A stretch of DNA of 64,000 nt from Fontisphaera persica (GTDB lineage: Bacteria; Verrucomicrobiota; Verrucomicrobiia; Limisphaerales; Fontisphaeraceae), in assembly GCF_024832785.1 (NCBI RefSeq), contig NZ_CP116615.1, positions 3,286,001 through 3,350,000 on the forward strand. The letters are read 5' to 3'. Below, in pieces: positions 52,310-59,763 of the stretch; the first letter of the stretch is position 1, and each line of letters opens with the position of its first letter. The position numbers were made by a program, and so were the translations under genes. Below the pieces are notes generated by a model, which saw only the letters and a list, made by a program, of their open reading frames with translations, did no database searches and was not told the origin of the DNA.

Positions 52310-52585
52310 TTAGTTCACTACTTTGAAGCCGGCTTTCTTGATGGCGGCGACAATTTCCCGCTGATTGGTTTTCTTTTCGTCGAAGGTCACTTCGGCCTTG
52401 CCCAATTCCACCTTTTTGGCGGTGACACCTTTCACCTTGGCCAGGGCGGCGTCCACCTTGGCCACGCATCCGTGCGGGCAGGACATGCCTTCAATTTTCA
52501 GATTCACCGTTTCAGCCTGGGCAGCCACGGCCGCCAGGACCAACACCGAGGCGAGAGCGAACCATTTGCGCATATTTTGCATCAT
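52310..52585 (-). CDS. Secreted heavy-metal-associated (HMA) domain protein
   Basis: A 91-residue protein with a signal peptide (about 1-24, RKWFALASVLVLAAVAAQA) and one HMA domain: VNLKIEGMSCPHGCVAKVDA, VKGVTAKKVELGKAEVTF, REIVAAIKKAGFKVV. This is the MerP/CopZ ferredoxin-like fold in a periplasmic form. The metal loop reads C-P-H-G-C, three residues between the cysteines, with a histidine, instead of CxxC. The ATG may be 52585 or 52582 (adjacent). No copper ATPase or mer gene is nearby. Probable periplasmic metal binding; metal unknown. Confidence 0.88.
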   Translation of the reverse strand: MMQNMRKWFALASVLVLAAVAAQAETVNLKIEGMSCPHGCVAKVDAALAKVKGVTAKKVELGKAEVTFDEKKTNQREIVAAIKKAGFKVVN

Positions 52586-52783
52586 TTTAAGAGTTAATAC
52601 TGTGCATTAGTCTGACAACACGCGAAAAGTGGCACAGCTTTGCCTTTCCGCAAGGGCGGGGGAAAAATTTTTTCCGCGGCCTCCGCCCCCTTGACGAAAC
52701 GCGGCAAACCAGCGGCGCCACCCCCGGGTAATGGCAGCGGGCGGCAGGCGTTTTCAGCAACTTTTCACCTGCCCGGCGGATTC

Positions 52784-54013
52784 TCAACTCTGCAGGACGG
52801 CCTCATACATGGCCACGATGTTTTGCGGGGGCACATCCGCGAGAATGTTGTGGACCTGCTGGAAGACGTAGCCACCGCCGGGCCGCCAAATGTCCAGGAG
52901 CCGGCGCACGTGGTCTTTGACCTGGGCGGGCGAGCCGTGGGCCATGATTTCGCGGGTGTCGCAGCCGCCGCCCCAGAAGGTCAGGCGCGGGCCGAAGTCG
53001 CGTTTTAATTCGGCGGGGTCCATGCCGCGGCAGGAGATTTGGACGGGGTTGATGGCCTCCATGCCGGCCTCAATAAGGCCCGGGAGCAGCTCGCGCACGC
53101 CGCCGCAGCAGTGGAGCATGATGCGCACGTGGGGTGCCAGCTCTTTCACGCGCCGCCACATCAACCGCTGCCGGGGCTGGAAAAATTCGCGGTACATGGC
53201 GGGGGAGATTTGGGGGCCGCGCTGCATGCCGAGGTCATCGCCAAATAAAATTATGTCAATGCACTCTCCCACCGCCCCGAGGAAACGTTCGAGATTGGCC
53301 AGGTGCAGGGCCACCAGGCGGTCCAAAAACTCATGCGCCCGCTGCGGCTGGCCGGCCAGGAGCAGGAAGAAAATATCATTACGGTAGAGAAACTGGCCTG
53401 TCTCGAGCAGGTTGCCGCCAAAGAGTCCGATGATGGCGCGGTCGGTTTGCTGGCGCAGCCGGCGTGCGCCTTCGGCCAGGATTTGAGGGCCATCCGGCCC
53501 GGCCACCAGGGGGCCGGGGGGAGATTTCATGGCCATCCACATGCTTTCCTCGAAAGCCTCCGGCAGGTGGTCCAGGTCATCCGCCTCCGCAAAGGGGTAG
53601 TGAACCTGCTCGAAATAGAGGCAGCCTTCGGGCATGCGGGCCAGCAGGTTGCCGCGAGCGGAGCGCACCACCCATTCGCCATTTTCCTTTTGGGGCTGGA
53701 CCCAGATTGGAATCAGGCACGGCGTGCCGTCTGGCAAAGTCCACTCGTGCCAGTGCCGGTCTTCCAGGGCAAAGGCGCGGCCTAGTTCGATGGTGTCCAC
53801 ATGGAATAGTTGCAGCACGTCTTCGTCCACAATGGCAAGCTGTTGCACCGCGTCATACACGCGAATGGGACGCCGGGGCAGGCCGAGGTATTGACGTAGT
53901 TGCGCGTAAGCTATGGCCGCAATGCCCGAGGACCGATGGCCGGACAGGTCTATGGGGACACGGTCCGTCTCCTGATGATGCAAGGCGGCCAGAACACGTT
54001 CACGTGAGGTCAT
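52784..54013 (-). CDS. URO-D superfamily protein with H-C-C site
   Basis: A 409-residue protein of the uroporphyrinogen decarboxylase-like superfamily. ATG 54013 opens MTSRERVLAALHHQETDRVP, the common start of the MtaA/CmuA-like group. Candidate metal ligands are in MLHCCGGVRELLPG and WGGGCDTREIM, the usual H-x-C...C arrangement. GHRSSGIAAIAYAQLRQYLG and the final YVFQQVHNILADVPPQNIVAMYEA also match that group. Zinc-dependent methyl transfer to or from a corrinoid is the known chemistry of the best-studied relatives. Here no corrinoid protein is adjacent, so function is open. Confidence 0.8.
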   Translation of the reverse strand: MTSRERVLAALHHQETDRVPIDLSGHRSSGIAAIAYAQLRQYLGLPRRPIRVYDAVQQLAIVDEDVLQLFHVDTIELGRAFALEDRHWHEWTLPDGTPCLIPIWVQPQKENGEWVVRSARGNLLARMPEGCLYFEQVHYPFAEADDLDHLPEAFEESMWMAMKSPPGPLVAGPDGPQILAEGARRLRQQTDRAIIGLFGGNLLETGQFLYRNDIFFLLLAGQPQRAHEFLDRLVALHLANLERFLGAVGECIDIILFGDDLGMQRGPQISPAMYREFFQPRQRLMWRRVKELAPHVRIMLHCCGGVRELLPGLIEAGMEAINPVQISCRGMDPAELKRDFGPRLTFWGGGCDTREIMAHGSPAQVKDHVRRLLDIWRPGGGYVFQQVHNILADVPPQNIVAMYEAVLQS

Positions 54014-54166
54014 AAGACGATGACAATGCACTGGGGCAACACGGTCAAGCCGGTTTCCTCGATTATCCCTCAATCGCCGCGCGGGAATACGCCGCGCGGG
54101 CTGGGTTCATCCGTCCCTGTGGCCGTCACAAAACCGGCCGGGCCGCGCGGAACAGGTATTTGTTGC

Positions 54167-55501
54167 TTATTGGACCCGTGGTTTGGGCTGGGCGGCCTGC
54201 CATTCGGCGGCCGAGACTTTACGGACTTGGTGAAGGAAAACAAAGGTGCCCTTCTTGTTGCCCACCACCACATCCGGCCAGCCGTCCTTGTTCAGGTCAC
54301 CAAAGGTGACTTGCGTGCCCACGCCAGAGTCGTTGTCAATGAGATAAGGCACAAAGTCCACCGTTTTATCTTTGTTCCGCACCGTTTTGAACCAATACAG
54401 CACGGCGGGGGCGTTGGGATCGGTGTCGCCGGTGGGGCCATGAGCCCAGAAGCGTTTGCCGGTGAGCACATCCAGCACGCCGTCGCGGTCCATGTCCACC
54501 AATTCGATGGCGTGGGGCTGGGTGAAGTGGACGCCATATTTGTTGTCGGCCGGCTTTTTGTTCATGATGAGATGTTGCTTGAACTTGAGGGCGCCGTTTT
54601 CACGATATTGCTCGTACCACGCCAGGCCGTGATTGTGCGGGTCCAGGCAGGTGAACACATCGTTGAGGCCGTCCCCGTTGAAATCATAAACCCACATTTG
54701 CGCGGCGCCCGGGCCGGGGGCAAAGGGCACGGGATGAAAAGTCCACAAGGGGTCGCCTTCGCGGGAGGCGGGTTGCTCCCACCAGCCGTTTTGCTCGAGC
54801 AAATCCTTGCGGCCGTCACCGTTGACATCGCCGAAGCCGATGCCGTGCGTGTACCGGTGCCAGCGTTTGTCTGGCGGGGAAACCGGGTGAAAAGTGGCCG
54901 GCTGTTTGGGGTCGGCCCAATTGAGGGTGGCGTAGCCAAGCTGGCCGGGCTGGCCGGGTTTGCTGGAGTTGCAGATGATTTCGGGTTTGCCGTCGCCGGT
55001 CAGGTCGCCAAACATGGGCGATTCATTGTCCAGCACCTCGAGCAGCTTGTACCTGGCCCAAGGGCCCTGACCCTGGTTGCGTGGATTTTCGTACCAGTAC
55101 ACTTCCTTGCCCGGATGGCCGTAGATGATGATGTCCATCCATCCGTCACCGTTCAAATCGTAGGTGTAGGTGAGAAAATTGTCGGAGTAATCATTTTCAT
55201 TGCCGAGCGCCCCCTTGTAACCGGCGATGGTCACCTCGGTCCCATCGGGCTTTTTGATTTTCGAGGTTTTGTCCGCCGGCCGGTAGGCGGTGCGGGTTTT
55301 GAAATCCGGGCCGGCGTACCAAAATGGCCCCGACACCACATCCATGTGGCCGTCGTGGTTGAAATCCCCAAAATGCGCGCCCTCGGACCAAAACTCATCC
55401 GTGAGGCGAATTTTTTGGAAAGCGTGCAGGGTGTAATCAGCGGCGCCGGCGGGAAGGGCAAGCGCGCCGGCGGCCAGTAAAGCAAAGGCGGTGTATTGCA
55501 T
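54167..55501 (-). CDS. Secreted FG-GAP/VCBS repeat protein
   Basis: A 444-residue protein with a signal peptide (MQYTAFALLAAGALALPAGA). It carries about six calcium-binding FG-GAP-type repeats: DFNHDGHMDVVSG, DLNGDGWMDIIIYG, DLTGDGKPEIIC, DVNGDGRKDLLEQ, DFNGDGLNDVFTC, DMDRDGVLDVLTG and DLNKDGWPDVVVG. These build an integrin-alpha-like beta-propeller. No enzyme motif is visible. Such proteins are numerous in Planctomycetota and Verrucomicrobiota exoproteomes. It lies alone, with 153 bp before the URO-D gene. Confidence 0.88.
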   Translation of the reverse strand: MQYTAFALLAAGALALPAGAADYTLHAFQKIRLTDEFWSEGAHFGDFNHDGHMDVVSGPFWYAGPDFKTRTAYRPADKTSKIKKPDGTEVTIAGYKGALGNENDYSDNFLTYTYDLNGDGWMDIIIYGHPGKEVYWYENPRNQGQGPWARYKLLEVLDNESPMFGDLTGDGKPEIICNSSKPGQPGQLGYATLNWADPKQPATFHPVSPPDKRWHRYTHGIGFGDVNGDGRKDLLEQNGWWEQPASREGDPLWTFHPVPFAPGPGAAQMWVYDFNGDGLNDVFTCLDPHNHGLAWYEQYRENGALKFKQHLIMNKKPADNKYGVHFTQPHAIELVDMDRDGVLDVLTGKRFWAHGPTGDTDPNAPAVLYWFKTVRNKDKTVDFVPYLIDNDSGVGTQVTFGDLNKDGWPDVVVGNKKGTFVFLHQVRKVSAAEWQAAQPKPRVQ

Positions 55502-55554
55502 GACCTATTAGTGGCCCGGAATGGCCCGCCGGTCAAGCGTGCCCTGCCGCCCTG

Positions 55555-56334
55555 CTAGGCGGCGGGCTTGCCTGGCAGGGACTGCATCCATGCCTGCGCC
55601 GCCTGGCGGATGGCCGCCCCGCATTGGGCCTGGGGTTTGACAAAGCGCGGCGTGAACCACGGAAACAGCCCCACCAAATCATGAATCACCAGAATCTGTC
55701 CGTCGCAATCCGGGCCGCTGCCAATGCCAATGGTGGGAATGGCCAGGGCGCGGGTGATTTCCGCCGCCACGGGTGGCGTGACCAGCTCCAGCACCACCGC
55801 AAAGGCTCCGGCCTCTTGCAACGCCCGGGCATCCGCCACCAAGGCGGCGGCCTCTTCCGGCCGCCTGCCTTTGACGTGGTAGCCCCCTTCTTCCCGCACA
55901 TGCTGGGGCAACATGCCCAAATGACCCAGGAAAGGGATGCCGGCAGCCACAATCGCGCGGACTTGCGGCAGGATGGCGCGCCCGCCCTCCGCCTTGACGT
56001 ATTCCGCCCCGGCGGCCTGCAAACGCCGGGCGCTGGCCACGGCCTGCTCCGGCGTGGTGTACGTGCCAATGGGCAGGTCCGCGCCCAGGAGGGCCCGCGG
56101 CCGGGCGCGCGCACAGGCGCGCACGTGATGCTCCATGTCATCCAGCGTGACCTGGGTGGTATCCGGATAACCCAGCACCACCATGCCCAGGGAATCGCCC
56201 ACCAATAAAAATGGGACGCCGGCTTCGTCCAGGAGCCGGGTCATGGGATAATCATAAGTGGTCAGGAACGGGATGGAGTGCCGGCCTTTGCGCGCCTGGC
56301 AATCGGCCACCGTAAATTTGGCGACAGCGTTCAT
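55555..56334 (-). CDS. panB: 3-methyl-2-oxobutanoate hydroxymethyltransferase
   Basis: PanB adds a hydroxymethyl group from 5,10-methylene-tetrahydrofolate to alpha-ketoisovalerate, giving ketopantoate, the first pantothenate step. From ATG 56334 the protein has 259 residues, the usual length. FLTTYDYPMTRLLDEAGVPF, LVGDSLGMVVLGYPDTTQV, the metal-binding Asp of ADLPIG, KAEGG and GHLGMLPQ are family motifs. Its ATG overlaps the stop of the preceding kinase gene (ATGA). panC and panD are not in the window. Confidence 0.95.
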   Translation of the reverse strand: MNAVAKFTVADCQARKGRHSIPFLTTYDYPMTRLLDEAGVPFLLVGDSLGMVVLGYPDTTQVTLDDMEHHVRACARARPRALLGADLPIGTYTTPEQAVASARRLQAAGAEYVKAEGGRAILPQVRAIVAAGIPFLGHLGMLPQHVREEGGYHVKGRRPEEAAALVADARALQEAGAFAVVLELVTPPVAAEITRALAIPTIGIGSGPDCDGQILVIHDLVGLFPWFTPRFVKPQAQCGAAIRQAAQAWMQSLPGKPAA

Positions 56335-57386
56335 GCGCGGGGCGGGGCAAAACTGGCCAGCATTTCCTCGGGCGTGACGGCCGCCGTCCCCACCTTGCCC
56401 ACCACCACGCCGGCGGCGTGATTGGAGAAAATGGCCGCTTCCACCGGCGAAGCGCCCAGGGCAATGGCCAGCGTAAAGGAGGCAATGACCGTATCGCCCG
56501 CACCCGAGACATCGAACACCTCGCGGGCCACGGTGGGGATGTGCAGCGGCGGCTGGTCCCGCCGGCACAAGAGCATGCCCTGCTCGCCGAGGGTTACCAG
56601 CAACAGGGCGGGTTGCAATCGTTGCAACAGCTCCCGCGCCGCCTGCAGCAGCGGGGCATCCTGCATTGGCGGCAGGCCCCGGGCGCCGTCCGACATCCCG
56701 GCCAGCTCAAAAGTTTCCTTGCGGTTGGGAGTGATGAGCGAAAGCCGGCTCAAATCCAGCCGGTGGACGGGCTTGGGATCGAGGCTCAGCCACAGGCCGC
56801 GCTCCCGGCACCAGCGTTTCAGTTCATCGAGCAGCGGCTGGGTGACCACGCCCTTGCCATAATCACCCACGATGACGGCGTCCACCCGGTCCAAATGGCG
56901 GCGCAGGGCCTCCAGCAGCCGGCGGGTGGCCGAGGCGCTCAAATCGCCGCGGGTTTCGCGGTCCAGGCGGACGACTTGTTGCTGGTGGGCGATGATGCGG
57001 GTTTTGATGCTGGTGTGCCGGTCATAGAGGGTGAGCAGGCCGCTGGTGTCCACCTTCTCGGCGGCGAGCAAATCTTTCAACTGCCGGCCGGCGGCATCGT
57101 TGCCCACCACGCCCACCACGGTGGCGCGCGCGCCCAGGGCGGTCAGATTGCGCGCCACGTTGGCGGCGCCGCCCGGCATGAAACTCTCGCGCACAAACTC
57201 CAGCACGGGCACGGGCGCCTCCGGGGAGATGCGATGAACATGGCCCCAGACGAACTGGTCGAGCATCAAATCGCCCACCACCAGCAGGCGCGCCCGGCCG
57301 GCGCGCTGCAACCATTGGCGCACGCGCTGGCGGGAAAGGCAAAGAGCCGTTGTGTTCATGGAACGAAAACCCAGGTCACCGTGCAT
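56331..57386 (-). CDS. rfaE1: D-glycero-beta-D-manno-heptose-7-phosphate kinase (RfaE1/HldE kinase-like)
   Basis: A 351-residue PfkB-family sugar kinase from ATG 57386, which overlaps the thiG stop as TGATG; ATG 57359 would give 342 residues and is also reasonable. LLVVGDLMLDQFVWGHVHRI, SPEAPVPVLEF and PGGAANVARNLTALGA are the RfaE domain I signature, and DVSGAGDTVIASFTLA carries the catalytic Asp of the PfkB GAGD box. There is no fused nucleotidyltransferase domain, so this is the monofunctional form. It supplies ADP-heptose for LPS core, in keeping with the GT9 gene at 32959. Confidence 0.9.
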   Translation of the reverse strand: MHGDLGFRSMNTTALCLSRQRVRQWLQRAGRARLLVVGDLMLDQFVWGHVHRISPEAPVPVLEFVRESFMPGGAANVARNLTALGARATVVGVVGNDAAGRQLKDLLAAEKVDTSGLLTLYDRHTSIKTRIIAHQQQVVRLDRETRGDLSASATRRLLEALRRHLDRVDAVIVGDYGKGVVTQPLLDELKRWCRERGLWLSLDPKPVHRLDLSRLSLITPNRKETFELAGMSDGARGLPPMQDAPLLQAARELLQRLQPALLLVTLGEQGMLLCRRDQPPLHIPTVAREVFDVSGAGDTVIASFTLAIALGASPVEAAIFSNHAAGVVVGKVGTAAVTPEEMLASFAPPRA

Positions 57387-58174
57387 CAACCCAGAAAACC
57401 GGTCAAGGGACTGGTGGCGCTGGCCACGGGCTGGCGCTCGGCCAGTCCCACCTCATAAGCGGCGCGGCCGGCCTCGACGGCCACGCGGAAAGCCTGCGCC
57501 ATGCGCACCGGATCACTGGCAATGGCAATGGCGGTGTTGACCAAAACGGCATCCGCCCCCAATTCCATCGCCTCCGCCGCGTGGCTGGGCGCCCCCAGGC
57601 CGGCATCCACCACCACGGGCACGGTGGCCTGCTCGATGATGATGCGGACCTGGTCGCGGGTGAGCACGCCTTGATTGGAGCCGATGGGTGAACCCAGCGG
57701 CATCACCGTGGCCGCACCCGCCTCCTGCAGCCGCTTGGCCAGCACGGGGTCCGCGTTGATATAGGGCAAAACCGTGAATCCCTCCTTCACCAACTGCTCG
57801 GTGGCCGCCAGCGTCTCAATGGGGTCCGGCAACAGATAGCGGGGGTCCGGGTGAATCTCCAGTTTGACCCATTTGGGGAGGCCGGCGGCGGCGGCCAAAC
57901 GGGCCAGCCGGACGGCTTCGGCGGCGTTCAACGCGCCGCTGGTATTGGGCAGGATCAAATAACGCTGCGGATCAATGAAATCCAAAATGTTGGCAAAGGG
58001 ATCATGCCGCCCGCTCAAATCCGCGCGGCGCAGCGCCACCGTGACAATCTCCGCCCCGCTGGCTTCCAACGCGGCGCGCATCAGCTCCGGCGAAGCAAAC
58101 TTGCCGGTGCCCAGCAGCAGCCGCGAGCGGAAAGTCCGCCCCGCCACCACCCATGGACGATTTTCCAACATCAT
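57386..58174 (-). CDS. thiG: Thiazole synthase ThiG
   Basis: ThiG forms the thiazole phosphate moiety of thiamin from deoxyxylulose phosphate, dehydroglycine or its precursor, and ThiS thiocarboxylate. From ATG 58174 the protein has 262 residues. [37 protein letters not shown], and the Schiff-base lysine in [16 protein letters not shown] are visible. [14 protein letters not shown] and [20 protein letters not shown] follow. No TPP riboswitch consensus (CTGAGA...) is seen in the 126 bp upstream, and thiS, thiE and thiH are not adjacent. Confidence 0.94.
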   Translation of the reverse strand: MMLENRPWVVAGRTFRSRLLLGTGKFASPELMRAALEASGAEIVTVALRRADLSGRHDPFANILDFIDPQRYLILPNTSGALNAAEAVRLARLAAAAGLPKWVKLEIHPDPRYLLPDPIETLAATEQLVKEGFTVLPYINADPVLAKRLQEAGAATVMPLGSPIGSNQGVLTRDQVRIIIEQATVPVVVDAGLGAPSHAAEAMELGADAVLVNTAIAIASDPVRMAQAFRVAVEAGRAAYEVGLAERQPVASATSPLTGFLG

Positions 58175-58300
58175 CAGCCCTGAACCTACCCCCTTCCCGC
58201 CGCCACGTCCAGCCACAGAATGGCATGGCAAAACCGATTGCGCGCCGAAATTGGTTTGAATTCACGGCGGCAAACTTATTGAATCCCCTTCCGGCACTGC

Positions 58301-59164
58301 ATGGCCTACCTGGACTTATTGCTGAACCTGATTGCCTGGCTGCTGTGGGCAAGCTGGCGGACCGCCCGGCTGGCTGCCGCGCCCGCGCCGCTGACGCTCG
58401 CCTCCACGGTGCGCCCCGCCGATCAAAACCAGCGGCGGCGCTGGCGGTACCTGGCGCTGCTGATGGGGCTGCTTCTCCTCCGGGGCTTGTTCTACTGGCA
58501 ACTGGGCGGGCCGCTGGATTGGACGCCCAAAATTTCCCTGGGTCTGCTGGTGGTGAGCTTCAAGTGCGAAACGGTGGGGCGTTATCTGTTGTTTTCCCTG
58601 GTCAGCTTCCTGCACTTCTTTGTGGTGGTTTATTTTGGCCTGTTGCTGCTGTCGGCACTGCAAGGACGGCCGGTGGAGATTTCCCCGCCTGTCCGGTTCA
58701 TCCGCCATCTGGTGGGCCGGCCGGCGCGCTGGCCGGCCGGAGTGCAGGCGCTGCTGCCCTTTCTCCTGGCCATCGCAGGCTGGCCGCTGCTCCAATTTTT
58801 CCTGCAAGCGCTGGGTTATCTTCCAGCAGTCTCGTGGGCGGAAGCATGGCAACAAGCCCTGGGTTTTGGCGTGGTGGTGTTGCTGGCCTGGAAATACCTG
58901 CTGCTGGGATTGTTTTTTTTGCACCTGGTTAATCTCTACGTCTATCTGGGGCCGGGAAGTTTCTGGCCGTTTGTGTCGCACAGCGCCCGGGTGCTGCTGC
59001 GTCCCTTGCGCTGGTTGCGGCTGGGCAAACTGGATGTGTCCCCCATCGCCGGCATGGCGCTGGTGTTGGCCGTGTGCTGGCCCATTGAACGCTGGCCGGA
59101 ATGGTGGAAGGTGGCACCCGCCCCGCCGCCGGCGCCAACCCGTCCCGCCCGGCCGCCCGCTTAA
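58301..59164 (+). CDS. Polytopic membrane protein of unknown function (YggT-like)
   Basis: A 287-residue protein with about five hydrophobic segments: LLLNLIAWLLWASW, YLALLMGLLLLRGLF, LLFSLVSFLHFFVVVYFGLLL, LLPFLLAIAGWPLLQFFLQAL and LGFGVVVLLAWKYLLLGLFFL. The pattern around FVSHSARVLLRPLRWL resembles the amphipathic end of YggT repeats, but the match is weak. The C-terminus is Pro/Ala-rich. No conserved catalytic residues are visible. Its stop overlaps the convergent cNMP-binding gene in the four bases TTAA. Confidence 0.72.
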   Translation: MAYLDLLLNLIAWLLWASWRTARLAAAPAPLTLASTVRPADQNQRRRWRYLALLMGLLLLRGLFYWQLGGPLDWTPKISLGLLVVSFKCETVGRYLLFSLVSFLHFFVVVYFGLLLLSALQGRPVEISPPVRFIRHLVGRPARWPAGVQALLPFLLAIAGWPLLQFFLQALGYLPAVSWAEAWQQALGFGVVVLLAWKYLLLGLFFLHLVNLYVYLGPGSFWPFVSHSARVLLRPLRWLRLGKLDVSPIAGMALVLAVCWPIERWPEWWKVAPAPPPAPTRPARPPA

Positions 59165-59595
59165 AAAGGCGGCCCGCCGCTCTGGAGGGACTCAGCCTGG
59201 ATGCGCGCCACCTGTTCCTTGAGTTCCGCAAAGCGCGCATCCAGCAGGGCCAGCCGCCGCGCCAGCAGCCGGGCCAGTTCCAGCGCCAGCTCCGGCCGCT
59301 GAGTCAGGGCTTGCTCCACGTCATCCACGCGCAACAAAGTGCAGGCCTCCACGGCGCGGACAGTGGCGTTTTGGTAGCAGTGCAAGAGGAGGGACAGCTC
59401 GCCGAAGACCGCCCCGCGGTCTGCCACCACGCACAGGGAAGCGCCGTTTTTCACGATTTCCACCCGCCCGCTCACCAGCACAAACAACACGCCCAGGCGC
59501 TCGCCCTGCCGTAACAGTTCCGTGCCGGGCGGCACCCGGATTTCCGTTGGCGCCGGGGTCAGGCCGCGCAACATGCTTTCCAAGGTTAAGGACAT
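59161..59595 (-). CDS. Stand-alone cyclic-nucleotide-binding domain protein
   Basis: A 144-residue protein made of one cNMP-binding domain. The barrel runs IRVPPGTELLRQGERLGVLF, LVSGRVEIVKNGASL, then the phosphate-binding cassette RGAVFGELSLLL (GEL) and NATVRAVEACTLLRVD. The cassette has FGELSLLLHCYQNATV where high-affinity cAMP binders have a GEx4-6 RxA arginine. That Arg position reads Asn here, so nucleotide binding may be lost or altered. The C-terminal half (about 105-140) is helical with no DNA-binding motif. It lies downstream of the histidine kinase on the same strand (168 bp). Confidence 0.85.
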   Translation of the reverse strand: MSLTLESMLRGLTPAPTEIRVPPGTELLRQGERLGVLFVLVSGRVEIVKNGASLCVVADRGAVFGELSLLLHCYQNATVRAVEACTLLRVDDVEQALTQRPELALELARLLARRLALLDARFAELKEQVARIQAESLQSGGPPF

Positions 59596-59763
59596 GATAA
59601 ACTCCAGGGATTGGGCGTCTAATTCGGGTCTGGTTCCAGTTCAATATAGCATGTCTCACGGCAGCCGCAGCCGGGAGTTCACGAGTTTGAGCGGGGCTTA
59701 CGGAGGGGAAGGGTGGCGGCGGGCAAGGCCAATCCGCCGCCGGCGGCACCTCATGGCTCGGGG

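Noticed and set aside
58175-58300. TPP riboswitch upstream of thiG
   Set aside because: The CTGAGA and ACC...TGAACCTGAT landmarks are missing on the minus strand.
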